Source of the DNA: Paenibacillus sp. FSL H8-0548
GTDB taxonomy: Bacteria > Bacillota > Bacilli > Paenibacillales > Paenibacillaceae
DNA: 64,000 nt
Direction of reading: 5' to 3'
Assembly (NCBI RefSeq): GCF_038630985.1
Contig: NZ_CP152049.1
Location: 5,228,501 to 5,292,500 of the forward strand
A model generated the notes under the pieces. It was not told the origin of the DNA, searched no databases, and was given only the letters and a program-made list of their open reading frames with translations. The position numbers and the translations under genes are program-made. Shown here in pieces: positions 34,650-44,119 of the stretch; position 1 is the first letter of the stretch, and each line of letters opens with the position of its first letter.

Positions 34650-36398
34650 GCCTTCGTTAATCGCACGAATGATTTCTAGCGGTATCTTTGGCTTGCGATC
34701 ATACGTCAGCAGTCCATTAATTTCCTGTTCAACATCCGTAAGCTGGGTATAGCAGTAGCCCTGTACAACGCTCGATACGCGAATAGGCTTAATAACTGCT
34801 TCTAGCTTAGCTGCATAATCTTCATCATTATCTGCGCCGGAGTAGCCCCAGCCTTCCCATTCGCTCTTCTTATAGGCTATGCCGCCAAACTCTGTGACTA
34901 GAATAGGCTGGCCGCTGTATTCAAAACCTCCGACAGATAGCTCGCGATTGGCTGGTCTTGCCGCTATTGCTGCCGCAACTGAGCCGTACCTTTGCGTTAG
35001 AACGTCCTCTCTCCATTCATAATCATGAATGTTGTACAAGTCTGTCTCAACCATCTCCCAGCCATCATTAGAAATGACCGGTCTTGTCGGGTCCAGCGAT
35101 TTCGTCAAATAATACATCGATAGCGCATGCTGCTGCTGCTGCTTGTCTATCAGGATGTTAGGGACACCCCAGCTTTCATTCAGCGGAACCCATACGACGA
35201 TACTCGGGTGGTTATAATCACGCTCGATCGCTTCCTGCCATTCCTTCGTAAACTTGCGAACATAATCATTCGAATACTGATATGCGTTTGCCGCTTCTCC
35301 CCAGACGAGAAGGCCAAGCTTATCACACCAATACAAATAACGCGGATCTTCAATTTTTTGATGCTTGCGCGCACCGTTGAATCCCATTTCCTTAGTCAGT
35401 TCCACGTCTCTACGGATTGCATCATCACTTGGAGGCGTAAGGTTTCCGTCCGGGAAGTACCCCTGATCGAGCACGAGCTTCATTTGGTACGGACGGTTAT
35501 TGAGACTTAGCTTGCCCGCCTCGATTGAAATTTTGCGCATCCCGAAATAGCTCGATACCTCATCAACCACTGCGCCGTCTTCCAAAACCGTAAATTGAAT
35601 ATCATATAAGCTTGGTTTCTCAGGAGACCACCAGCGTCCAAGTCCATGATCGTTAAAATCCTGCAGCCCAATCGTACGCTTGCTCTGATTGCTGCTAATT
35701 GAATAGATGTCACTCGTAACGGGCTGACCCTCAAATACAATATCAACCTTTAGAGAGATTTTCGCATTTGATGCCACACCTTTGAAATACGCATCCACTT
35801 CGATTTCATTCGTATCCAAATGTGGAGTGAATTTCACCTTCTCCAAATGAATGTTGTCTACCGCCTCTATCCACACCGTCTGCCAAATGCCAGTCGTACG
35901 CGTGTAAAAGATACTCGCCGAGTCTTGTAGCCAATACTGCTTGCCGCGCGGAAGGGTAACATCTTTGCTGTAGTCAACCGCTTTGACAACGATCACATTG
36001 TCCTCGTCAGCTAATGCATCCGTAATATCAGCGAAAAACGGTGTATGTCCGCCTTCGTGATAGGCAACCTTCTCACCATTAACCCAAACAGAAGCCTCAT
36101 AGTCCACAGCCCCAAAATGCAATATTACTCGTTTCCCTTTAAATGAATCTGGAATCGAAACCGCCTTGCGGTACCATACCGTATCATGGAAATCAGGATC
36201 GCCAATGCCGCTCAGCTTGCTTTGGAAAGCAAACGGCACTTGAATTTTTTTGGAGAAGGAGGATTGGCCAAGGTTCCATTTTAAGCCTTGACCCGCATTC
36301 TCATCATCATATTCAAACTCCCACTCCCCATTTAAATTAAGCCAGTTTTGTCTAACATGCTGCGGTCTTGGGTACTCTGCTCGTAATTGATTTGTCAT
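34644..36398 (-). CDS. Glycoside hydrolase family 2 enzyme
   Basis: 584 residues, cytoplasmic: an N-terminal jelly-roll sugar-binding domain (NLNGEWEFEYDDEN...), an Ig-like domain, and the TIM barrel with acid/base glutamate in PLNESWGVPN and nucleophile glutamate in LVTEFGG. Activity could be beta-galactosidase, glucuronidase or mannosidase-like; the sequence alone does not decide. Good RBS (AAAAGGAG). Divergent from an ArsR-type regulator with operators between them. The stop codon TAA lies in the terminal repeat of the adjoining element. Confidence 0.93.
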   Translation of the reverse strand: MTNQLRAEYPRPQHVRQNWLNLNGEWEFEYDDENAGQGLKWNLGQSSFSKKIQVPFAFQSKLSGIGDPDFHDTVWYRKAVSIPDSFKGKRVILHFGAVDYEASVWVNGEKVAYHEGGHTPFFADITDALADEDNVIVVKAVDYSKDVTLPRGKQYWLQDSASIFYTRTTGIWQTVWIEAVDNIHLEKVKFTPHLDTNEIEVDAYFKGVASNAKISLKVDIVFEGQPVTSDIYSISSNQSKRTIGLQDFNDHGLGRWWSPEKPSLYDIQFTVLEDGAVVDEVSSYFGMRKISIEAGKLSLNNRPYQMKLVLDQGYFPDGNLTPPSDDAIRRDVELTKEMGFNGARKHQKIEDPRYLYWCDKLGLLVWGEAANAYQYSNDYVRKFTKEWQEAIERDYNHPSIVVWVPLNESWGVPNILIDKQQQQHALSMYYLTKSLDPTRPVISNDGWEMVETDLYNIHDYEWREDVLTQRYGSVAAAIAARPANRELSVGGFEYSGQPILVTEFGGIAYKKSEWEGWGYSGADNDEDYAAKLEAVIKPIRVSSVVQGYCYTQLTDVEQEINGLLTYDRKPKIPLEIIRAINEGI

Positions 36399-36417
36399 TT
36401 TTAATCGCTCCTTTTAG

Positions 36418-36433
36418 TTAACTTTTAAGTTAA
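36418..36433. promoter_or_regulatory. Operator 1 between GH2 and ArsR-type regulator
   Basis: TTAACTTTTAAGTTAA: seven-base inverted arms around TT, in the GH2 leader just before the RBS. Confidence 0.65.
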
Positions 36434-36463
36434 TAATTAATTAATAAGTATGTTTATAGCCTT

Positions 36464-36492
36464 ATAATAAGGATAATCACGTTAATAGTCAA
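36464..36492 (-). promoter_or_regulatory. Sigma-A promoter of the GH2 gene
   Basis: TTGACT (36487-36492), 17 bases, TATTAT (36464-36469) on the minus strand. Operator 2 overlaps the -35 box. Confidence 0.75.
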
Positions 36493-36503
36493 CTTTAAAA
36501 TTG
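36490..36503. promoter_or_regulatory. Operator 2, overlapping the GH2 -35 box
   Basis: CAACTTTAAAATTG, a one-mismatch-per-arm version of operators 1 and 3. Confidence 0.55.
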
Positions 36504-36529
36504 TGTAATTAACTTTAAAGTTATATACT
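36501..36529 (+). promoter_or_regulatory. Promoter of the ArsR-type regulator with operator 3 in its spacer
   Basis: TTGTGT (36501-36506), 17 bases, TATACT (36524-36529). The perfect palindrome TAACTTTAAAGTTA (36510-36523) occupies the spacer, so a bound protein would exclude RNA polymerase. Confidence 0.7.
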
Positions 36530-36561
36530 AGACTGGAATGAATGAAAATGAGGTGCTCACG

Positions 36562-37461
36562 ATGATTATTGAGGTTAATAGAAGCAACTTGAAATTTCTG
36601 GAGTGTTTTTCATCCGATACGAGAATTAACATCATTGAGCTATTAAATACTCGTCCGATGAATATAAAAGATTTAGCTGAAGCGTTAAGCATTTCATCCG
36701 CAATTGTGACCAAGCACATACAGAAGCTGGAGGAGGCTTCTATTGTCACGACTGAGAGCATACCAAGCACGCGAGGCAGGCAGAAATTATGTCATCTCAC
36801 ACTTGAATCGGCCACCTTGCAGTTCCGCGCCAAGCAAGAGCCAAATCAAAATCGTTATGCTGTATCCATTCCAATCGGACAATATTCTGCCTACGAGGTA
36901 AGGCCGACTTGCGGATTGACCTCCGATACGCAAATTATCGGCATCGTCGACGATCCACGCTATTTTTCCGATCCAGCGCATGTAAAGGCCAGCCACCTAT
37001 GGTTTGGCAGCGGCTTTATTGAATATCGTATCCCTAACTATTTGGTTGGGAAGCAGAGCGCTCAGAGCATCTCTATTTCTCTTGAAATCTGCTCCGAGGC
37101 TCCTCACTATAATGAAAATTGGCCCTCCGATCTCTCCTTCTCTATTAACGACGTATGCCTTGGCATATGGACCTGTCCTGGAGATTTCGGAGCTGTTAGA
37201 GGCGTTTATACGCCTGCATGGTGGGACCTTGGCACGCAGCACGGCTTACTCAAGCAAATAACGATTGATTCAGAAGGCTCCTATATTGACGGTATACGAA
37301 TGTCGGATCGCACGATTAAGGAGCTTTCCATCGGCTATGGCGACGATATCAGATTTCGAATCAGTGCACCCGAAACAGCCACGCATAGCGGCGGTCTAAG
37401 CATGTTCGGCAAGCAGTTCGGCAACTACGACCAGGATATTCAGGTTTACGTCGCTTATTGA
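36562..37461 (+). CDS. ArsR-type HTH regulator with large C-terminal domain
   Basis: 299 residues. The first 90 form a winged helix (SSDTRINIIELLNTRPMNIKDLAEALSISSAIVTKHIQKL). The remaining 200 residues are an all-beta-looking domain (DLSFSINDVCLGIWTCPGDF...), not recognised, possibly a carbohydrate-binding sensor. GAGGTG supports ATG 36562 rather than 36538. Divergent from the GH2 gene, with three related palindromes between; it probably represses both genes until a sugar is bound. Confidence 0.88.
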   Translation: MIIEVNRSNLKFLECFSSDTRINIIELLNTRPMNIKDLAEALSISSAIVTKHIQKLEEASIVTTESIPSTRGRQKLCHLTLESATLQFRAKQEPNQNRYAVSIPIGQYSAYEVRPTCGLTSDTQIIGIVDDPRYFSDPAHVKASHLWFGSGFIEYRIPNYLVGKQSAQSISISLEICSEAPHYNENWPSDLSFSINDVCLGIWTCPGDFGAVRGVYTPAWWDLGTQHGLLKQITIDSEGSYIDGIRMSDRTIKELSIGYGDDIRFRISAPETATHSGGLSMFGKQFGNYDQDIQVYVAY

Positions 37462-37503
37462 AGCTTAGCGCAGCACTTCTCTAGCAATACCCGCTTCCTT
37501 GAT

Positions 37504-39111
37504 TCAACTATGAATTTGATCGCGGTATTCTTTAGGCGACATTCCCGTTTCGTTTTTGAAGACGCGATTAAAATGCCGAATGCTGGAGAAGCCGGTTTGC
37601 TCGGCGATATTCGCGACTTTGTGGTCTGATTGAGCCATTCTCCGCTTGGCCTCCAAAATTCGAATTTCAGTCAGACGTTCAATAAATGATTTACCTGTTC
37701 GCTGCTTAAACAAAGTACTGAAATAAGCTGCATTCAAATAAACATTGTCTGCAACCTCCTTAAGTGTCAGCGCTTTAGAGTAATGCAGCTCGATATAACG
37801 AATCGACTTTTCAATCGGATCATGCTCGGGCTGCATCGTGCTGCTCGCGATGCATTCCGTTAAACGAACAAGCAGCTGCGAGCATTCCTCCACGAGTTCC
37901 TCGCGTGATGAGATAGAGCAAATATGGAAAAGAACAGCTTTCATATCCTTCATTCCAAGCCACTGCTTCGTCAGTCCAAGCTTGCCTGCAATCTCATAAT
38001 AATAAATGAGCAGCTTGCAAAGCTGTTGATGCACGGCCTCAGGAGCCCCTGCATGAGTACAAAGCTCATTAATAAACACCTCTGCTGCGCAGAGTACTCC
38101 CTCTTGTTTGCCCTCGTTAATCGCCTGCTCCAGCCTGTCCCAAGAGACTGCCATTGCCTCGCCATTATTAAAGCTGTCTACTTGAACCATGTCACTGTAG
38201 ACAAGCACCCTGTCACCACCCAAAATAAGACGGTGAAGCAGTGCGATTTCCGCCTCGTTGTAGGCATTCGAGATTAACCTCACACCTTCAGCCGCCTGAC
38301 CGATACCGATGGTTACCGTCATATTGGAAAGAGAAGTGATTTGCCTGCGAATAGTCTCTCCTATTTCTCTTACTGTAAGCATCGCTTTCTCCTGATCAGG
38401 AATGTTAAGCAAAGCTACTACCTTGGTCTCCGACATAATGAAGCAAAAACCATTCGTTCTCCTGCTCAGCACCTCCTGCACAAGCTGCTGAATATACAAT
38501 TGGAACAAAGAGGGGTCCGCATGATTATAGCGCTCGCTGCCAATTGAGTTTTTATCCAGCTTAATGACCATACATGTGAAATACGGCTCTTGAAAATGAA
38601 TCCCCACGGTCTTAAGCAGCTCTAAATCAGCTTCATTCACACTGCCTCGCAGCAGCCCCGTAACGAGATGCTCGCTTACATGCTGAAGGATTTGATACTC
38701 CTCACGATGCGATTTGTTTACCGGGATGCTTTGCTGCAAATGAATCTTCTCTTTCAGCATACTTAGTACTTTCGCAAGCTCCTCGCGCTCGATCGGCTTC
38801 ATCATATAATCGATCGCACCTTGTCTCATCGATTGCTGCACATAAACAAAATCATCAAAGCCGCTTATCACTACGCATAACACTTGCGGAAATCGCTCTC
38901 GCATCATTTGCTGCAGCTGAATGCCATCCATTCGAGGCATTCTGATGTCTGTCAGAAGCGCATCCGGATGAATTTCCTGGGCCAATTGCAGAGCTTCATA
39001 CCCGTCCCTTGCTTCTCCTACAACTTCCCAATCCGGGTCAAGGTCTGCAATCATTTTGCGCAAGCCTTTGCGAAATATCGATTCGTCATCAACGATAACG
39101 ATTCTAGGCAT
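37504..39111 (-). CDS. Response regulator with AraC-type output (YesN type)
   Basis: 535 residues: receiver domain 1-120 with acidic pocket VDDES, phospho-acceptor aspartate in LLTDIRMPRMDG and the lysine in MMKPIE; a central region; and a C-terminal AraC double HTH (LTLKEVADNVYLNAAYFSTL, VANIAEQTGFSSIRHFNRVF). GGAGG supports ATG 39111, which overlaps the kinase stop. Last gene of the GH43 operon; expected to activate it. Confidence 0.95.
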   Translation of the reverse strand: MPRIVIVDDESIFRKGLRKMIADLDPDWEVVGEARDGYEALQLAQEIHPDALLTDIRMPRMDGIQLQQMMRERFPQVLCVVISGFDDFVYVQQSMRQGAIDYMMKPIEREELAKVLSMLKEKIHLQQSIPVNKSHREEYQILQHVSEHLVTGLLRGSVNEADLELLKTVGIHFQEPYFTCMVIKLDKNSIGSERYNHADPSLFQLYIQQLVQEVLSRRTNGFCFIMSETKVVALLNIPDQEKAMLTVREIGETIRRQITSLSNMTVTIGIGQAAEGVRLISNAYNEAEIALLHRLILGGDRVLVYSDMVQVDSFNNGEAMAVSWDRLEQAINEGKQEGVLCAAEVFINELCTHAGAPEAVHQQLCKLLIYYYEIAGKLGLTKQWLGMKDMKAVLFHICSISSREELVEECSQLLVRLTECIASSTMQPEHDPIEKSIRYIELHYSKALTLKEVADNVYLNAAYFSTLFKQRTGKSFIERLTEIRILEAKRRMAQSDHKVANIAEQTGFSSIRHFNRVFKNETGMSPKEYRDQIHS

Positions 39112-40909
39112 GAGCAATTCCCTCCTCTATATCAGGCTTCTTAAGTACGACAGGCAAAGTCATGACTACCTTCAGACCTTGATACGGCATGCTCTCCAGC
39201 ATTAAGCCATACGACTCTCCGTAATGAAGCACGATTCTTCTATGCACATTTAATAATCCGTTGCCAGACTTCCCGCCAAGATCCTTCGTAAACATCAATC
39301 GTCGGCGAATGGCTCCCAGCTGCTCCTGCGTCATGCCAATGCCGTCATCTTCAATGACGATTCGAAGCAGAGCGTCCTCGATTTTGTAAGACAACGTAAT
39401 TTTCCCGCTTCCAACCCCTTTGTCAATACCATGATTAATGGCATTTTCTACAATTGGTTGAATGATTAAAGGAATGACTCTGCAGGCTAATAAAGCTTCA
39501 TCATTCTCCAGTTGAAAGTCAATTCGATCCTCATAGCGCATTTTTTGAATGGTCATATAACCCCTGACATGATTAAGCTCATCTCCGAGGTTCACATGCT
39601 CCTTCTGTCCGCTCAAGCTGTAACGCAGCAGCTTGCTTAAATTGTTCGTCATCGTCACAACCTCTTGATTACCCTCGACCTCTGCATACATGCTAATTGA
39701 TCCGAGCGTATTGTACAGGAAATGGGGATTGATTTTACTTTGCAATGCCGCAATTTGGGCATCCTTCTCTCGAATTTCTGTTTCATAAAGCAAATATCCG
39801 AGCTCGCTCAGCTTCGATACCATCGTATTAAACGCTTTGCCTAAATGCCCTACCTCATCCCATTGCTTGACAGGGAAGGATACAAGCAGGTCACCGCGCT
39901 CTACTTTGCGCATGAGCTTAATTAAACTGCGCAGCGGCTCCGTAATTCGAAACGCCAGAAATACGGACATCAGCATTGCTAAGCCCACACTAATAATACC
40001 AAACAGCATAATCGAATTCCGAATAAGCAAGCTGTCCTTCATCAGCTCCGATACAGGCACGATCCCTACCGTTGTCCATTTGGTGATCGATGACTGAACA
40101 TAGGAAACAAGCTGCTTCTCGCCGCTTAATTTAGAGTGGATGACGCCTTCGCCTAGATTGCTCTCAAATGGCATTATCGTACGCTCAAACGGCTCTGAAC
40201 GATCCTTGCCAACTACGATTTCTCCGCTTTGATCGGTAAGATATAGTGCTTCGCGGCTGCCCAAAGTAACCTGCGATAAAATTTTATGAATGACAGATGG
40301 ATCAACATCAATGACAATATAGCCTAGCTTTTTCCCCGTATCGAAGCTGCGCAGCTCCCTCGCAATCGAGAAAACAGGATAAATCGTGCCGCTCGTCGAT
40401 TGAATATTATGGGTCGCAATAAATGTGGATTGTCCATTGCTGACCTGCTCGTTTTTGAGCCACTCTGCATTTTCATCCAGACGGTAATTTGTGACATACT
40501 GGCTTTCCGGCAGCACAACATAGGATGCTCCGCTTTCTCCAAACAAGGATACACCGACAATATCAATCCGCCCGTTCAGAAACACCTGTGAAACGAAACT
40601 GTTTAACTGCTTGATTTCTTCCAGCGTCAGCGCCTGCCCGATCATTCTTTTGCTCTCGAGAAACGCAATAATTTGCTCATATTGATAAGGCATAAGCGTT
40701 AAGCGATCTAATTCCGCCATGTAGGTGTCGATATTCAGCGTTAATTGCTTAAGCGTCTGCAATTGATAGTCGCCGACCTTTTGCTCAAGCGTCGCAGCAA
40801 ACCGAGTGAATGCGAAATAACCCATTATACTGAGTGGGAGCACGATAAGTATAAAATTAATTAAGATTAACTTTCGTGCAAGCTCCTGATTTTTAAACCA
40901 CCCAATCAT
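39104..40909 (-). CDS. Sensor histidine kinase (YesM type)
   Basis: 601 residues: membrane helices at about 14-36 and 300-323 enclosing a large extracellular sensor domain, HAMP, then the kinase with phospho-acceptor region SKINPHFLYNTL and ATP-binding motifs NAINHGIDKG and VIEDDGIGMT. Typical partner of YesN-type regulators for polysaccharide utilisation. Lies between a second binding protein and the regulator in the operon. Confidence 0.94.
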   Translation of the reverse strand: MIGWFKNQELARKLILINFILIVLPLSIMGYFAFTRFAATLEQKVGDYQLQTLKQLTLNIDTYMAELDRLTLMPYQYEQIIAFLESKRMIGQALTLEEIKQLNSFVSQVFLNGRIDIVGVSLFGESGASYVVLPESQYVTNYRLDENAEWLKNEQVSNGQSTFIATHNIQSTSGTIYPVFSIARELRSFDTGKKLGYIVIDVDPSVIHKILSQVTLGSREALYLTDQSGEIVVGKDRSEPFERTIMPFESNLGEGVIHSKLSGEKQLVSYVQSSITKWTTVGIVPVSELMKDSLLIRNSIMLFGIISVGLAMLMSVFLAFRITEPLRSLIKLMRKVERGDLLVSFPVKQWDEVGHLGKAFNTMVSKLSELGYLLYETEIREKDAQIAALQSKINPHFLYNTLGSISMYAEVEGNQEVVTMTNNLSKLLRYSLSGQKEHVNLGDELNHVRGYMTIQKMRYEDRIDFQLENDEALLACRVIPLIIQPIVENAINHGIDKGVGSGKITLSYKIEDALLRIVIEDDGIGMTQEQLGAIRRRLMFTKDLGGKSGNGLLNVHRRIVLHYGESYGLMLESMPYQGLKVVMTLPVVLKKPDIEEGIAHA

Positions 40910-40935
40910 CGCTAGTAACCACCTCTTGTTAGCCC

Positions 40936-42240
40936 TTACTTCCGCAGCTCGATATTAACCCGCTTCACAGCAGCCTCCAGCGTTTGCTCAGGCGTTTGCT
41001 GAGAGTAATTCATCTTTTCAAATTCTTGTATAAGTATTTCCACGATCGACCACTGTCTCACATGACGCGGCCAATACGCTACATAATTAGCAGTAGCCGC
41101 ATAGTCGCTTCGGTAATTCAAGCTGTTAAACGGCTCACTAGCTACAACCTTAGTCACGCTCGGCACATGTCCTGCTTCCGCCCACATCGCACCATGCTCC
41201 ACACACCATTTCGCAAAGATAAGCGCCGCACGTTTTTTCTCGTCTGTCATCCCATGCTTTTTCGGTATCGCAAGCGTGTGTGAATCGCCCCAAACCGCAG
41301 GATGATCGTATAAAACAGGCATCGGAATCACACCGAAGTCTAAGGAGTCCGCCTTCTCGAAAGCACCTGTTCCCCACATGCCGGTTATAAGCACCGCAGC
41401 ATCGCCATCATAAAACAGTTTAAAGGAATCGTTAATATCCGGTGGTATGAGCTTCGCTTTGTATAAGCCATCTACATAAGTTAACGCTTGCAAAGCTTGC
41501 GGATTGTTAAAAACCGCATTATTCACTTCCTCATTATAAAATGCTCCGCCACCTTGCAGCTGATTGTATAGACTCCACCAAAGCCACACAGAGTCAATCC
41601 GCGTACTTGGCTGAGCCATAGGAGCTACGCCAGGCGGAATAGATGTCTTCAGCTTCTGGAGGAATGCGGTGAACCCATCGGTGCTTTTGGCAATGATGGG
41701 TTTACTGCGTTCATCTAATAAGCCAGCTTCTCTTAAATAGGTTTTATTGTAATAGAGGACAAGGGCGTGCGTATCAAGCGGCACAGCATACGGCTGACCA
41801 TCATATACAGTAGATTCTAGTATGTTTTTATTGAAGCCCGTCCAGTCCAGCCCAATTTGCTTCGCCGATTCAGACAGCTGCTCAATATAGCCATTCTGAA
41901 CGAACTGCGGCAAGCTCGTTTGATGCAAAATAGCAAGATCCGGAGCGCTGCCAGACATAATAGCCGTCCGTAATCTAGAATAGTAGTCATCTAAACGAGA
42001 ATTGACCTGTACAACCTTGATACCTGGATTTTCTGCATTGAAACGGTCAACCATTTCCGTCATAAACTGATTGTCGCCACCGCTAAATGGGGTCCAATAT
42101 TCAAGACGAACGACGGTTTGCTTCTTCTCTTGCTCCGTTTGAGCTACGTTATTCTTATCCTCTGCTGAGGAGCAGCTAACCATTGCAGCAAGTATGAGGC
42201 CAATTAATGCCAATAGCATGCTCCGCTTTACTTTAGTCAT
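40936..42240 (-). CDS. Extracellular sugar-binding lipoprotein (second of the operon)
   Basis: 434-residue family 1 solute-binding protein. Lipobox MVSCSS after a hydrophobic signal. The N-terminal EYWTPFSGGDNQFMTEMVDR matches its paralogue at 45965 (FWSPFSGSDGPFMKKIVDK). GGAGG favours ATG 42240 over upstream ATGs at 42243 and 42255. Placed next to the sensor kinase, so it might present sugar to the kinase rather than to the permeases. Confidence 0.92.
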   Translation of the reverse strand: MTKVKRSMLLALIGLILAAMVSCSSAEDKNNVAQTEQEKKQTVVRLEYWTPFSGGDNQFMTEMVDRFNAENPGIKVVQVNSRLDDYYSRLRTAIMSGSAPDLAILHQTSLPQFVQNGYIEQLSESAKQIGLDWTGFNKNILESTVYDGQPYAVPLDTHALVLYYNKTYLREAGLLDERSKPIIAKSTDGFTAFLQKLKTSIPPGVAPMAQPSTRIDSVWLWWSLYNQLQGGGAFYNEEVNNAVFNNPQALQALTYVDGLYKAKLIPPDINDSFKLFYDGDAAVLITGMWGTGAFEKADSLDFGVIPMPVLYDHPAVWGDSHTLAIPKKHGMTDEKKRAALIFAKWCVEHGAMWAEAGHVPSVTKVVASEPFNSLNYRSDYAATANYVAYWPRHVRQWSIVEILIQEFEKMNYSQQTPEQTLEAAVKRVNIELRK

Positions 42241-42277
42241 CATAATGGCCTCCATTGCGTTTGAATATTTGATCAGA

Positions 42278-44035
42278 TTATTTGATTTCCGAAATAATGT
42301 CTATGCAATCCAGTTCAATTGCCCCTGAAGCATTGCCGAATAACAATGAGTTTGGGCCAGCATTCAGCTTAACATTTAATAATACCTCTGCCAAATGACC
42401 ACGTTCACCTGCTGGAACAGTCAGCTTCTGAGCGCGTTCCCCATTAACGGATAGCTCAAGCGGCACATCGCTGCCTGCAATATTGGCTGCTTTTATGCGC
42501 ACGGTATAGGTTCCCTTGTTAGGCACCTTCACATAATCGAATCGAATGGCTTCCTTCACCCCTTGTTCAATAACGACAGAGCGGCCATTTGAACGTTCAG
42601 GGTTGTCCCTGAGCTCGCTATCCAAAGAAAATTGCGCATATTCAGCCTCAAAACGCGGAACCTCAATGGCCAGTATATGCTTGGCTGCCTGATGCCCCAT
42701 AATACCAACCTTATTATGGCCTTCCTTCACAGTAATTACGGCATAAGCATAACCGAGCTCGTTTGGCTTAGTAGCTGGAAGTATCATTTCTGATTGTGCT
42801 TCACCATTCACAGTGATCTGTACACGAAGTTCTTCACCTTCTTCATTGCTATATTGCAGCAGAAGAGGAACATCTGTGTCCAAGGCCGATGGGATGCCGC
42901 TAAAGATGATATTGTCCTCTCCCTCGACCAGAGCATGCTCTGCTTGGAAAAATCCTGAACCCGCTGGCACTTCAATCGCTGTGTTTAGCGACAACGGACT
43001 GCCAAAGATCGGCATGCCATCAGCATTCCATTCTATCCGTCCTGCACGTGCCTTACGATTGTTCCAGCCATCGCTCTGGCCGCTCGTTGCATGGTAAACA
43101 ATGAAGTCCTCTTCTCCGTCAGGTGAAGATGCAAAAGTATTATGGCCAGGCCCATAAACCTCGGCATCGCTGTCCATTTTCATAAGCGGCTCTGCGGCTT
43201 TCGTCCATTTGGAGGCATCAAGCGGATCAGCGCCAGCCGCTAGTGTGAGCAGACCTATGCTATAGAACGGCGTCCAGCTTCCTGCTCCAGAATAGGCAAT
43301 AAATATACGATCATCCTTTTTCAAAATGGCTTGCCCTTCATTAATATACGGAGGACCGCCGGCTTTTTCCCATTCCAGATCCGGCTTGCTAAGCAGCACT
43401 CTTGGTCCGCTGATCGTATACGGATTGCTCATTGGCGCGATGTACGTATTCTGTTCTACATTTATATCGCCTTCCCAGCCAGACCACACGAAATACAGCT
43501 GGTTCTCATGCTCAAGCGCAAGACCGTCAATCGCCCATTTGTTCGTCGCATCCGTCACTTGTCCCTTAAAGGAATAGCTGCCCATTGGATCATTTGTTTC
43601 GGCTTCAAGCGCATACATGCGATGATTCTCATTGGCTCCGTCATCTGCTGCAAAATAAATATAAAACTTGCCCTGTAAATACTGAATTTCCGGTGCCCAC
43701 AAATTTGCCGAATACATCGTATCGACAGGCGGGTACCATACTACCCTGCGCTCAGCTCCATTGAAGTCCAGCGTTCTTGATTTCATGATCATAATATCCG
43801 TTCCATTATGCGTAAAAGTCATATAATAATAGCCATCGTGATAGGCGATGCTCGGATCTGGCGTATCGATTGGCGCCAACGTATTTTTAAATGTTCCGCC
43901 ATGCCCATTATATGCTTTAGCTGTCTCTGAGTCATGATTGGTTTTTCCCATTATCCAAACCCCCATCAAACTAATGATTATGCATGCTGCAACAATAATA
44001 AAAAGATTTAATATCCGCTTATTTTTTTGGCTCAT
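42278..44035 (-). CDS. GH43 glycosidase with C-terminal carbohydrate-binding modules
   Basis: 585 residues: N-terminal membrane anchor (about 8-30), five-bladed propeller catalytic domain with base aspartate in TPDPSIAYHDG, pKa-modulating aspartate in WAIDGLALE and likely acid glutamate in YINEGQAIL, then two jelly-roll regions resembling CBM35/CBM6 (FFQAEHALVEG and FEAEYAQFSL). Likely an arabinofuranosidase or xylosidase at the cell surface, feeding the importer encoded with it. Confidence 0.9.
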   Translation of the reverse strand: MSQKNKRILNLFIIVAACIIISLMGVWIMGKTNHDSETAKAYNGHGGTFKNTLAPIDTPDPSIAYHDGYYYMTFTHNGTDIMIMKSRTLDFNGAERRVVWYPPVDTMYSANLWAPEIQYLQGKFYIYFAADDGANENHRMYALEAETNDPMGSYSFKGQVTDATNKWAIDGLALEHENQLYFVWSGWEGDINVEQNTYIAPMSNPYTISGPRVLLSKPDLEWEKAGGPPYINEGQAILKKDDRIFIAYSGAGSWTPFYSIGLLTLAAGADPLDASKWTKAAEPLMKMDSDAEVYGPGHNTFASSPDGEEDFIVYHATSGQSDGWNNRKARAGRIEWNADGMPIFGSPLSLNTAIEVPAGSGFFQAEHALVEGEDNIIFSGIPSALDTDVPLLLQYSNEEGEELRVQITVNGEAQSEMILPATKPNELGYAYAVITVKEGHNKVGIMGHQAAKHILAIEVPRFEAEYAQFSLDSELRDNPERSNGRSVVIEQGVKEAIRFDYVKVPNKGTYTVRIKAANIAGSDVPLELSVNGERAQKLTVPAGERGHLAEVLLNVKLNAGPNSLLFGNASGAIELDCIDIISEIK

Positions 44036-44119
44036 ATGATTTTCCCTCGCTTACATTCGCTAATGTGCAGAAAGAGACCCTATGAGGTCTCTCTCTCTGC
44101 CTTATGGATAAAATTGCTG

